In this document: positions 46,233-54,700 of the stretch, piece by piece
Layout of the letters: every line of letters starts with the position of its first letter
Position numbering within the stretch: position 1 is the stretch's first letter
Assembly (NCBI GenBank): GCA_965267425.1
Contig: OZ253959.1
Span: forward strand, 930,001 to 994,000
Source of the DNA: G965267425 sp965267425
GTDB taxonomy: Bacteria; Bacteroidota; Bacteroidia; Flavobacteriales_E; Vicingaceae
Length of the DNA: 64,000 nt
Reading direction: 5' to 3'
Made by a program: the position numbers and the translations under genes
Notes under the pieces: generated by a model
Seen by the model: only the letters and a program-made list of their open reading frames with translations
Told to the model about the DNA's origin: nothing
Databases searched by the model: none

Positions 46233-46898
46233 CTATAGGACGGGCATCAAAAACCGGTCTACGAATTCGCGTACACAACCGCCACCTCCGGGTTTGCTGA
46301 GAATAACCTGACTGATTTCTTTGATCTCATCAACCGCATCAGAAGGGCAGGCAGATAATCCAACACTTTTTAAGACAGGTTTATCATTGATATCATCACC
46401 AATGAATGCCACGTTGTGAAGTGCTATGTTTAGTTCTTCACACCATTTGGTTAAAGTGTCCATTTTAGGTTGTGTACCTACATGAACATGTTGAATACCA
46501 AACAAGTCAGCCCTGTTTTGAATGATATTTTTATTGTACCCTGAACTAATGATGCCTACCTTGAAATCTTTCTTCTTCAGTTCCTTGAGGCTCATACCAT
46601 CTTTGGTATTGAACTTTTTATGCTCATCACCAGTCTCGGAATAATACATGCCTCCATCCGTCATTACACCATCAATATCCAAAACCAAAAATTTGATATC
46701 AGAAACCGGCAGTGTTTCAATTTTTCTCAAATCTTCATAAAACAACTTGTGCACTGGAACTCCAGACTTCTCAGTTATTTCAGTCACTTCCGAGCTGCTG
46801 AAAGTAGCGCCTCCGGCAATTTCGTTTAGCCGATCCTGGGAAATGGAAAACTGATAAATTCCTTTTTCAAGGAGGTATGTTAGATTCTCAGCAAACAT
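46233..46898 (-). CDS. KdsC-like HAD phosphatase with N-terminal HTH-like extension
   Basis: 221 residues. From about 66 it is a KdsC/YrbI HAD phosphatase: VLDIDGVMTDGG (Asp74, Asp76), FIGDDINDKPVL (Asp168/169) and the C-terminal GGGGCVREFVD, a cap-less tetrameric enzyme type. KdsC releases KDO from KDO-8-phosphate. The first 60 residues are not in ordinary KdsC (about 170 residues) and resemble a degenerate XRE helix-turn-helix, ending SEVTEITEKSGVPVHKLFYE. It is one base after the DAHP synthase gene. Confidence 0.82.
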   Translation of the reverse strand: MFAENLTYLLEKGIYQFSISQDRLNEIAGGATFSSSEVTEITEKSGVPVHKLFYEDLRKIETLPVSDIKFLVLDIDGVMTDGGMYYSETGDEHKKFNTKDGMSLKELKKKDFKVGIISSGYNKNIIQNRADLFGIQHVHVGTQPKMDTLTKWCEELNIALHNVAFIGDDINDKPVLKSVGLSACPSDAVDEIKEISQVILSKPGGGGCVREFVDRFLMPVL

Positions 46899-46899
46899 G

Positions 46900-47898
46900 T
46901 TAAATGATGGTACGATTTACAGCAGATGCAATGTTTTGCAATGTAGACATAAGTGCTCTAAATTCATCGTGATCCAATTGTTGTGATGCATCTGACAAAG
47001 CTACCGCAGGGTTAGGGTGAACTTCAATCAATAAACCATCAATGCCCATAGCGGTACATGCTCTTGCCAAATCGGCCACGCCGTAACGGTACCCCATAGC
47101 ATGACTTGGATCTAAAACGATAGGAAGATTGGTGTATTCTTTCAAAAATGCAACACCACAAAGATCCAGGGTAAACCTGGTTTTTGTCTCAAATGTGCGA
47201 ATACCTCGTTCACATAAAATAACATTGTCATTTCCGCCACTTAATATGAATTCCGCCGTTTGAACAAATTCCTGAAGGGTGGTGCCAAATCCTCGCTTCA
47301 ACAAAACCGGTTTATTGGTTTTTCCACATCTCCTTAGAATTCCATGGTCATACATCGATTTAGCACCGATTTGAATGATGTCAGCATATTCAATGATGTC
47401 TTCAATATGCGTAGCATCCCGAACTTCGGTAATGATGTTCAGCCCATATTTATCGCGCATTTTAGCCAGCAGCTTTAATCCTTCCAATCCCAAACCCTGG
47501 AAGCTATATGGTGATGTTCGAGGTTTGTAACAGCCAGCACGAAGTGTGCCTATGTTCAATTCTTTCATCAATTCAGCAGATTGGGTAATCTGCTCCTCTG
47601 ATTCTACTGAACACGGCCCTCCAATGACCATTGTATTTCCTGTTTTTCCTCCAATTTTGGAAGAACCAATGGTAATCTCTCGTGTATCAGATAAGTAATT
47701 TCGACTGGCCAGCTGAATATCATTTTCAAATGCAAAAACCTGATCCACCATGGCGTCGTATTTCGAATCCAGTGTTTTCATGCTGGAAGAACTTACCAGC
47801 ACATGTCCATTGGGTTTAGCAATATGTATGGCTTTTATTTCTTCAGCCATCTGACGAACTTGCTGTTCATCAACATTGGATTTTAGGTGTACTATCAT
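46900..47898 (-). CDS. aroF: 3-deoxy-7-phosphoheptulonate (DAHP) synthase, type I beta with FL domain
   Basis: 332 residues: an N-terminal ferredoxin-like domain (about 1-75) and a TIM barrel with GPCSVES (94-100), AGCYKPRTSPYSFQGLG (121-137) and PIVLDPSHAMGYR. These are DAHP synthase motifs, not the KASFDKANRSS pattern of KDO-8-P synthase. It condenses PEP with erythrose 4-phosphate, the entry to the shikimate pathway; FL domains carry feedback inhibition by aromatic amino acids. It overlaps the epimerase-CBS gene by four bases. Confidence 0.92.
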   Translation of the reverse strand: MIVHLKSNVDEQQVRQMAEEIKAIHIAKPNGHVLVSSSSMKTLDSKYDAMVDQVFAFENDIQLASRNYLSDTREITIGSSKIGGKTGNTMVIGGPCSVESEEQITQSAELMKELNIGTLRAGCYKPRTSPYSFQGLGLEGLKLLAKMRDKYGLNIITEVRDATHIEDIIEYADIIQIGAKSMYDHGILRRCGKTNKPVLLKRGFGTTLQEFVQTAEFILSGGNDNVILCERGIRTFETKTRFTLDLCGVAFLKEYTNLPIVLDPSHAMGYRYGVADLARACTAMGIDGLLIEVHPNPAVALSDASQQLDHDEFRALMSTLQNIASAVNRTII

Positions 47899-48899
47899 AA
47901 TTCTCCTTTGATCAGGTTTAAGAAAACCACTGCACCGGTCAAATGTTTTTGATCATTCACCACCGGTAAATAGGTAATCGTTTTATCTGAAGATTTGACA
48001 AACAATAGTAAATCTTCAACGGTCATTTCTTCGTTTATGGTTATTGGATGTTCATTAATCAGCGATTCAGATTTGATTTCATTCAAATCTTCCAAATGTG
48101 CCATCAATCCCTTTCTCACATCAGCATTGCTGATGATTCCCTTTAATATTCCACCTTCCTCTTGAATCAATGTGAATCCCAACTTTCCAGCATCAATGCT
48201 TCTCAAGATCGAAGAAAATGAAAAAGCATCTCCTTTCAGAATCGGTAATTCCTCATTGGTTCTCATAAAATCTTTTACCAAATAATGTGATTCAACATCC
48301 CTTGTTCTCAAATTTAACAACGCTGCACCAACGGTTGAATTAAAAAGGTATGAGCCAACTACGGATGAGGCAACACCCATGTTTCTCAAAATAAAAGACA
48401 CTTCTGCATTCACCCCACCATCCACACGGATCTCAGTGGATGGAAATTTCCTCCGAAAATCTCTAATCTTTCGAAAATTATTCTGATTAAATCGCCCTCC
48501 ACTTTGCCCGGGAGTAGTGGCCATGAATAATATAAATTCACATGAGTTCACATATTCATCAAAAACATCAATCTCTGTGTCTGAGGTAATGGACATCCCA
48601 AATTTGGTATTATCCAATTGTGGAAACTCTATGACCTTTGTAAGATTCTCATATTGAAACGTCACAAACTCAACTTGATGTTTTTCAATGGCATCAAAGT
48701 ACTTTTCCGGTTCATCGGAAATAATGTGAAGGTCAATGGGTGTTTTACTCATTTCACGAATGCTGTCAATGTCTTGAAACACTGACATATCATCGTTACA
48801 ATCCACATGGAAATAATCTACTCCATGTTCATCCAATTCATGGATAATCTCTTTGAGATTTTGATTCTTACTGGAATATATGGATGCTGAAATCTTCAT
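47895..48899 (-). CDS. Ribulose-phosphate 3-epimerase-like barrel fused to a CBS-domain pair
   Basis: 334 residues from the ATG at 48899. The first 200 or so residues form an RPE-type barrel: MKISASIYSS, YFHVDCNDD, IDLHIISDEPEKYFD, MATTPGQSGGRFN and IRVDGGVNAE, VVGSYLF. The four metal ligands of RPE (His31, Asp33, His58, Asp160) are present; the FHxE histidine is Gln82. From about 205 a CBS pair follows (DFMRTNEELPILKGDAFSF and NEHPITINEEMTVEDLLLF). The ATG at 48911 lies only two bases from a perfect -7 box, favouring 48899. First gene of a tight three-gene unit. Confidence 0.82.
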   Translation of the reverse strand: MKISASIYSSKNQNLKEIIHELDEHGVDYFHVDCNDDMSVFQDIDSIREMSKTPIDLHIISDEPEKYFDAIEKHQVEFVTFQYENLTKVIEFPQLDNTKFGMSITSDTEIDVFDEYVNSCEFILFMATTPGQSGGRFNQNNFRKIRDFRRKFPSTEIRVDGGVNAEVSFILRNMGVASSVVGSYLFNSTVGAALLNLRTRDVESHYLVKDFMRTNEELPILKGDAFSFSSILRSIDAGKLGFTLIQEEGGILKGIISNADVRKGLMAHLEDLNEIKSESLINEHPITINEEMTVEDLLLFVKSSDKTITYLPVVNDQKHLTGAVVFLNLIKGEL

Positions 48900-48912
48900 G
48901 CCGAATTGCATG

Positions 48913-48920
48913 CAAATTTA
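48913..48920 (-). promoter_or_regulatory. -7 promoter box for the epimerase-DAHP-KdsC operon
   Basis: The minus-strand read is TAAATTTG, an exact -7 match. It lies two bases before the upstream ATG (48911) and 14 bases before the ATG at 48899. A CAA (minus-strand TTG) at 48936-48938 is 15 bases upstream, slightly short of the usual spacing. Confidence 0.45.
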
Positions 48921-48975
48921 TCAATCTAGCTGATGCAAGCACTACTTTATTTTGAAAATATGGTGAACGAAATGG

Positions 48976-50469
48976 TTATAACTTAAATCCAACCACGGTA
49001 ATGTCATCAACCTGCTCTTCATCTTGCTTCCAATCATCCATTTCTTGCCTGAGTCTTTCGTATTGATCGGATAAACTTTCTTTATGAATATCCATCAATA
49101 GATTTTTGAAATTTTTGGTCATATACTTCTTTTGCTTTTCTCCACCAAATTGGTCTACGTATCCGTCACTAAACATGTAAAACAAATCATCTTTAGAACA
49201 TTCAATTTCATGCAAGGTGTAATTCCTGTCGTATTCGTAATGGTCGCCACCTACTGGATGTTTGTCACCATTAATGACTTTTAACTCACCATTTTGAACA
49301 TAAAATAATGGTCTGAACGCACCTGAAAAGCTGATTTTGGAATTGGTCTCATCAACCACACATAACGCCACGTCCATGCCGTCTGTTGATCGTTCTTCAC
49401 TGAAACGTTTAAAGGCGTCAATCAGTCGTTTATTCAATTCAATGAGGATTTCATTGGCAGGTCGATTCGGATTTTCAGTAACAATGTTGTTTAATAAACT
49501 ATTGCCTAGTAAGGATAGGAACGCCCCAGGTACCCCATGTCCCGTACAATCAATTGCAGCAATCACATGTTTTGAAGATCCGTTGGAATTGAAATGACGG
49601 TAGTAATAAAAATCTCCGCTAACAATGTCCTTTGGTAGGTACAAAACGAAAGAATTCGGGAAATACTTATTTACGTGTTTATGGTCTGGTAAAATGGTTT
49701 TCTGAATTTTTCGAGCATAACGTATACTATCGGTAATGTCCTTATTTCTTTTTCGAATAATGTTATTTGATCGTTCCAGATCTTGTTTAATGGATTCTTC
49801 TTCATCCAGAATTTTCTTGAGAAAATAATAAAGGATAACACCAACAATGGTGAGCATAATAAAAGCAATGAGCACATTCTTAAACAGATTCAAACGTGCT
49901 TGGGCAATAAATTCCTGAAACGGAAGATCTACCTGAATCACCCCGCTCACTTCTCCTTCGGCATCTTTTACCGGAGTAAATGCCGATAACCAAATGCCAT
50001 TTTCATCTTCATAGGCATGCACTACTCCTCCAGTTTTATAATGCTTCCTCAGCTCTTCCGGAGGATGTTCGTATAGATGTCTGAAATATGGATTTTCACC
50101 TGAAGTGACGCCGAAATAAAAGTTGTCCGTTATTGAATCATATGTGAGTGTATAGATGTCAGTAGGCAACTCATTTAATTCGGCTGCCTTTCTCAAAATT
50201 TCATATTGTTCTCGATAGTAAGCATCTTGCTTTGGTGCGTAAATGTCATTCCTTTCGGGATACATTTCCATGAGCATTTTCAGCATGGTTCCGTTCATTT
50301 GAACAGAAAGTGTATTGGAGATACTTTTTAATCGCTTGAGTAGATTTTTCTCAGCTTGATGAATCTGAATATTGTAAATGTTAGCAATGAAATAGCTTGC
50401 GATAATCACGTATGCTACAAACACCGTAATCAAGATGCTATTGGTAATGTTCTTTAGAATGGTTTTCAT
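48976..50469 (-). CDS. Membrane PP2C (SpoIIE-type) phosphatase with extracytoplasmic sensor
   Basis: 497 residues: helix at about 12-32, a periplasmic sensor region (about 33-205) with PVKDAEGEVSGVIQVDL typical of CACHE-like domains, a second helix (about 208-226), then a coiled linker. The cytoplasmic SpoIIE/PP2C phosphatase domain follows (about 260-497) with DIVSGDFYYY, AAIDCTGHGVPGAFLS, MFSDGYVDQFGGE and DDITVVGFKL. Such enzymes remove phosphate from partner-switch regulators. The architecture resembles SiaA, the partner of SiaC, and a SiaC-like gene lies at 62868. It stands alone on the minus strand. Confidence 0.85.
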   Translation of the reverse strand: MKTILKNITNSILITVFVAYVIIASYFIANIYNIQIHQAEKNLLKRLKSISNTLSVQMNGTMLKMLMEMYPERNDIYAPKQDAYYREQYEILRKAAELNELPTDIYTLTYDSITDNFYFGVTSGENPYFRHLYEHPPEELRKHYKTGGVVHAYEDENGIWLSAFTPVKDAEGEVSGVIQVDLPFQEFIAQARLNLFKNVLIAFIMLTIVGVILYYFLKKILDEEESIKQDLERSNNIIRKRNKDITDSIRYARKIQKTILPDHKHVNKYFPNSFVLYLPKDIVSGDFYYYRHFNSNGSSKHVIAAIDCTGHGVPGAFLSLLGNSLLNNIVTENPNRPANEILIELNKRLIDAFKRFSEERSTDGMDVALCVVDETNSKISFSGAFRPLFYVQNGELKVINGDKHPVGGDHYEYDRNYTLHEIECSKDDLFYMFSDGYVDQFGGEKQKKYMTKNFKNLLMDIHKESLSDQYERLRQEMDDWKQDEEQVDDITVVGFKL

Positions 50470-50648
50470 TGCGAGCTGTCCAAATTGACTCCTAAAAAGT
50501 TATCAATTCTTTGAATACGTAAAGAAACAAAAAATGTTATCTGAAGATTTAAGAATTTTAGAATACTTGGTTTGTTGGCAATCTGATATGATTCAAATTT
50601 GTATAACAAATATCGCAACAAACTGAATTTCAATTGATTGAAATTAAA

Positions 50649-50677
50649 AACACGCCAAATAGTTCATTTAGCGTGTT
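50649..50677 (-). terminator. Terminator after trxB
   Basis: AACACGC(C)AAAT (50649-50660) and ATTT(A)GCGTGTT (50666-50677) form a near-perfect 12-base stem around AGTTC, followed on the minus strand by TTTTTAATTTC, the pattern of an intrinsic terminator for the trxB transcript. It is about 80 bases below the trxB stop. Confidence 0.65.
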
Positions 50678-50757
50678 GAAAATCAATACTTTAGGATTCC
50701 TTTTTCTCATCAACTTAGGGTGAATAAACACCAAGGTATGATGCTAAGAATAAGGTA

Positions 50758-51699
50758 TTAGTGCACGTCTTTAGCGGCCAGGTATCTTTCTGCATCAAGT
50801 GCGGCCATACATCCTGTTCCGGCAGCAGTTACCGCTTGACGGTATATTTTATCGGCGGCATCTCCGGAAGCAAATACTCCATCAACATTGGTTTTGGTAC
50901 TTCCGGGAGTAACTTTTAAGTATCCGGTCTCATCCATTTCTAACCAATCTTTGAATATTTCAGTATTAGGTGTGTGACCTATGGCAACGAAGAAACCAGT
51001 TACATCCAAGGAAGATTCCTCGTTCGAAACATTATTTTTGATTTTTACACCGGTTACGGTTTGGTCACCTAAAACTTCCACAGTTTCTGTGTTAAACAGA
51101 ACTTCAATATTAGGTGTATTTTCAACACGATGTTGCATGGCTTTCGATGCTCTGAATTCATCACGTCGAACAAGCATCGTAACCTTCTTACATAATTTGG
51201 CCAGGTATGTTGCTTCTTCACAAGCCGAATCACCGGCACCAACAATGGCTACTTCCTGATCTCTAAAAAAGAATCCATCACAAACGGCACACGCAGAAAC
51301 GCCAAATCCATTCAATCGCTGTTCAGATTCAAGACCCAACCACTTAGCAGAAGCTCCGGTAGAAATGATAATGGTATCGGCAATGATCTCATCTTTATCA
51401 TCTATGGTCACTTTGTGTTTTGGTCCTGAAAAATCAACTTTTGTAATCATGCCTCCGCGAACATCCGTCCCAAAACGTTCTGCTTGCTTTTGAAAATCAA
51501 TCATCATTTCAGGTCCCTGAGTACCTTCAGGATACCCCGGATAGTTTTCAACTTCCGTAGTGATGGTTAATTGACCTCCTGGTTGCAAACCTTGATACAA
51601 TACCGGTTGTAAATCTGCTCTAGCAGCATAAATGGCGGCCGTGTAACCCGATGGTCCCGCTCCTATGATTAAACACTTTACTTCTTCTGGACTATTCAT
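50758..51699 (-). CDS. trxB: Thioredoxin-disulfide reductase
   Basis: 313 residues from the ATG at 51699. FAD motif IIGAGPSGYTAAIYAARA, active-site disulfide SACAVCDG (Cys137, Cys140) and NADPH motif VAIVGAGDSACEEA. It reduces thioredoxin with NADPH in the cytosol. A perfect -7 box (TAAATTTG, 51727-51734 minus) lies about 28 bases upstream. An in-frame extension to 51729 has no similarity and would sit over that box. Confidence 0.96.
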   Translation of the reverse strand: MNSPEEVKCLIIGAGPSGYTAAIYAARADLQPVLYQGLQPGGQLTITTEVENYPGYPEGTQGPEMMIDFQKQAERFGTDVRGGMITKVDFSGPKHKVTIDDKDEIIADTIIISTGASAKWLGLESEQRLNGFGVSACAVCDGFFFRDQEVAIVGAGDSACEEATYLAKLCKKVTMLVRRDEFRASKAMQHRVENTPNIEVLFNTETVEVLGDQTVTGVKIKNNVSNEESSLDVTGFFVAIGHTPNTEIFKDWLEMDETGYLKVTPGSTKTNVDGVFASGDAADKIYRQAVTAAGTGCMAALDAERYLAAKDVH

Positions 51700-51726
51700 G
51701 ATGTATTTATGTAATGAATTAGAGCG

Positions 51727-51734
51727 CAAATTTA
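51727..51734 (-). promoter_or_regulatory. -7 promoter box for trxB
   Basis: The minus-strand read TAAATTTG matches the -7 consensus exactly; a CAAA (minus TTTG) at 51761-51764 lies 26 bases upstream, a little beyond the usual range. Confidence 0.45.
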
Positions 51735-51793
51735 AGCTTCTTTATCTTTTGAAAGTCATTCAAAAATGAATAATATCAATATCCTTGAAAAGC

Positions 51794-51825
51794 TATGCAT
51801 GCATAACAATATTTTTATATCTTTG
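51794..51825 (+). promoter_or_regulatory. Promoter and candidate operator of the MarR-fad operon
   Basis: TATCTTTG at 51818-51825 is an exact -7 box 18 bases before the MarR ATG. A 12-base perfect palindrome, TATGCATGCATA (51794-51805), lies 12 bases upstream, over the -33 region, where a repressor would block polymerase. Binding by the adjacent MarR protein is inference. Confidence 0.45.
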
Positions 51826-51842
51826 AGAGACACCAGCTTTCT

Positions 51843-52313
51843 ATGAACGCAGAGCAATCTTTTGATTTTTACATTAAATCCACCTGGTTGGCCATATCAA
51901 AAATGTACAACCAAATTGCTGCCACGCACAATTCAACTCAAGCACATGGGTTTGTGCTCATCAGCATAGACAAGGAAGAAGGGACTCCTTCAACCAAGAT
52001 TGCTCCATTATTAGGAATGGAACCAACGGGTCTTTCAAGAATATTAAAAACCTTAGAAGAACAAGGTTTCATTTATCGTCAGAAGGATGATCACGACAAG
52101 CGAATTATTCGTATTTTCTTAACTGAAAAAGGTCTTGAAAAAAGAAAGATTGCTGTAAGTGCTGTTAAAGGTTTCAATGAACATTTGATGAATTGCATAT
52201 CGCAGAAACATTTCGAAATCTTCAAACAAATAATGGATGTTGCCGGACAATGTGTAGAAGATTATAAATCAAAAAAATTGGCAGAAATACAATCTAATGA
52301 GCAGAACAATTAA
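51843..52313 (+). CDS. MarR family transcriptional regulator of the fad operon
   Basis: 156 residues with a MarR winged helix: PSTKIAPLLGMEPTGLSRILKTLEEQGFIYRQKDDHDKRIIRIFLTEKG (about 50-99), helical dimer regions either side. The stop overlaps the fadN gene by 17 bases, so it is part of the beta-oxidation operon and probably represses it, released by a fatty acyl-CoA (inference). The palindrome at 51794 is a candidate site. Confidence 0.9.
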   Translation: MNAEQSFDFYIKSTWLAISKMYNQIAATHNSTQAHGFVLISIDKEEGTPSTKIAPLLGMEPTGLSRILKTLEEQGFIYRQKDDHDKRIIRIFLTEKGLEKRKIAVSAVKGFNEHLMNCISQKHFEIFKQIMDVAGQCVEDYKSKKLAEIQSNEQNN

Positions 52314-54696
52314 AAAAGTAGCCGTCTTAGGTTCAGGAATTATGGGTTCAAGAATTGCATGTCACTTTGCAAATGCAGGAGTGGAAGTGCTTCTTCTTGA
52401 TATTGTTCCAAAAGAGCCTACTGACAAGGAAAAAGCTAAAAATCTTACGCTTTCAGACAAAGTAGTTCGCAACAGAATCGTCAATGATGCGCTGACTTCA
52501 ACATTGAAATCCAAACCATCGCCCATTTATTCCAAAAAGTTCATAAATCGTATTTCTACCGGAAATCTCGACGATGACCTTGCCAAAATTTCCGAGGCGG
52601 ATTGGATCATTGAAGCAGTCATTGAAAATCTCAACATCAAAAAGCAATTATTCGAGAACGTAGAAAAACATCGCAAGCCAGGAACCATCATTTCAACGAA
52701 TACTTCGGGAATCCCTGTTAAATCGATGCTTGATGGTCGTAGTGATGATTTCAAGAAGCACTTCTGTGGAACGCATTTTTTTAATCCTCCACGATACCTT
52801 CAATTGTTGGAGATTATTCCTTCTGATTCAACAGACCCTTCCATAATCGATTTTTTAATGAATTATGGAACCGTCATGCTTGGAAAAAAGACGGTTTTAT
52901 GTAAAGACACACCTGCTTTTATTGCTAATCGTATAGGTGTTTTTTCCATCATGTCTATCTTTCATTTAATCAATGAAACAGGTTTGTCAGTTCAGGACAT
53001 GGATGCCCTTACCGGTACGGTCATCGGGCGACCAAAATCTGCCACTTTTAGAACATGTGATGTGGTGGGTCTGGATACATTGGTGCGTGTGGCAAACGGA
53101 TTGGTGGACAACTGTCCTGAGGATGAAGCGATAGATATGTTCAAACTACCAGATTACATCACTAAAATGGTGGAGAATGACATGTTGGGATCAAAATCCG
53201 GACAGGGATTTTATAAAAAAGTGAAGGAAGATGGGAAAAAATCCATTTTGAGCTTGAACCTCAAAACACTTGAATACGAGAAATCGGACAAGAAAAAATT
53301 CGATGTCATTAAAAAGGCCAGAGAAACTGATAGTCTTGCTGAAAGACATAAAATATTGGCGAATGATGAGGGAGAAATAGGTGCATTTTTCAGAAAATCA
53401 TTTGCCGGACTTTTTGCCTATGTGGCAAATCGTATCCCTGAGATTTCAGATGAGGTATACCGAATAGACGATGCGGTGAAAGCTGGATTTGGATGGAGAT
53501 TGGGCCCTTTCGAAATTTGGGATGCTGTTGGATTTCAGGATGGCCTGGGTTGGATAAAAGAACATGGATTTTCCATTCCCAAATGGATCGATGATATGGC
53601 ATCTGCCAGTAGTTCATCCTTTTATGCCACTGAAAACAACCAATTGGCTGTTTTTGACCCGCAAAAGAAGGTATTTTCAACTATTTCCGGAACAGAACAT
53701 GTGTTGAAATTATCTGCGTTGAAGGATAAGGTAATTTGGGAAAATTCAGGTGTGACCATTACAGATTTAGGAGATAAGATCATCAATGTGGAATTCCATA
53801 CCAAAATGAATACTCTGGGAGCAGATGTGGTGATGGGAATAAACAAAGCATTGGATTTGGCTGAGGAGTCCTATCATGGATTGGTGATGTACAATGACGG
53901 TGACAATTTCACTGCAGGTGCTAATGTAGGTATGATATTTATGATGGCGGTTGAACAAGATTTTGATGAATTGAATTTGGCCGTAAAGACCTTTCAAGAC
54001 ACGGTGATGCGGTTGAGGTATTCTTCCATTCCCGTTGTGCTTGCTCCTCATAATTTAGCGTTGGGGGGAGGTTGTGAAATGAGCATGCATGCAGACAAAG
54101 TAGTTGCTCATGCTGAAACTTATATGGGATTAGTTGAGTTTGGTGTCGGTGTGATTCCAGGGGGAGCAGGTACGAAAGAATTTGCATTGAGGACATCCGA
54201 TGAATTTCATGATGGAGATATTCGCATCAACACACTTCGCAATCGATTTTTGACCATAGGACAAGCCAAAGTTTCAACTTCTGCAGTAGAAGCATTTGAA
54301 TTGGGATACCTAAGGCATGGAGTGGATGAAATTGTGATGAGTCGGGAGTTACACCTGAATGCTGCAAAAGAAGCTGCCCTTCAATTGTGGGAACAGGGTT
54401 ATGCGCCTCCGGTTAAAAGAAATGATATTCTGGTGTTAGGAAATGAAGGACTTGGTATTGTATATGCCGGAGCAAATTCGATGCGATCAGGAAATTATAT
54501 TTCAGATCATGATCAATTGATTTCTGAAGAATTGGGATATGTATTGTGTGGAGGAGATCTTTCCGAACCTACCAAGGTATCGGAGGATTATTTATTGAAA
54601 CTGGAAAGGGAAAAATTTGTGGGATTGTGTCAGACCAGGAAGACACTGGAACGATTAGAAAGTCTGGTGAAAAACGGTAAAATTTTAAGAAACTAA
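52297..54696 (+). CDS. fadN: 3-hydroxyacyl-CoA dehydrogenase/enoyl-CoA hydratase, FadN type
   Basis: 799 residues. The dehydrogenase half comes first: NAD motif VAVLGSGIMGSRIACHFANAG, catalytic region THFFNPPRYLQLLEI, then the C-terminal dehydrogenase repeat. The hydratase half follows (about 480-720) with FTAGANVGMI, ALGGGCEMSMHAD and LVEFGVGVIPGGAGTKE. This order is that of FadN/YusL, opposite to FadB. It carries out two steps of beta-oxidation. fadA begins four bases after its stop. Confidence 0.94.
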   Translation: MSRTIKKVAVLGSGIMGSRIACHFANAGVEVLLLDIVPKEPTDKEKAKNLTLSDKVVRNRIVNDALTSTLKSKPSPIYSKKFINRISTGNLDDDLAKISEADWIIEAVIENLNIKKQLFENVEKHRKPGTIISTNTSGIPVKSMLDGRSDDFKKHFCGTHFFNPPRYLQLLEIIPSDSTDPSIIDFLMNYGTVMLGKKTVLCKDTPAFIANRIGVFSIMSIFHLINETGLSVQDMDALTGTVIGRPKSATFRTCDVVGLDTLVRVANGLVDNCPEDEAIDMFKLPDYITKMVENDMLGSKSGQGFYKKVKEDGKKSILSLNLKTLEYEKSDKKKFDVIKKARETDSLAERHKILANDEGEIGAFFRKSFAGLFAYVANRIPEISDEVYRIDDAVKAGFGWRLGPFEIWDAVGFQDGLGWIKEHGFSIPKWIDDMASASSSSFYATENNQLAVFDPQKKVFSTISGTEHVLKLSALKDKVIWENSGVTITDLGDKIINVEFHTKMNTLGADVVMGINKALDLAEESYHGLVMYNDGDNFTAGANVGMIFMMAVEQDFDELNLAVKTFQDTVMRLRYSSIPVVLAPHNLALGGGCEMSMHADKVVAHAETYMGLVEFGVGVIPGGAGTKEFALRTSDEFHDGDIRINTLRNRFLTIGQAKVSTSAVEAFELGYLRHGVDEIVMSRELHLNAAKEAALQLWEQGYAPPVKRNDILVLGNEGLGIVYAGANSMRSGNYISDHDQLISEELGYVLCGGDLSEPTKVSEDYLLKLEREKFVGLCQTRKTLERLESLVKNGKILRN

Positions 54697-54700
54697 AAAT

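Noticed and set aside
46900..47898. Reading the aldolase as KDO-8-phosphate synthase (KdsA), given its neighbour KdsC-like gene
   Set aside because: It has the KPRTSPYSFQGLG motif and an FL domain of type I beta DAHP synthase, and lacks the KdsA KANRSS-type motif.
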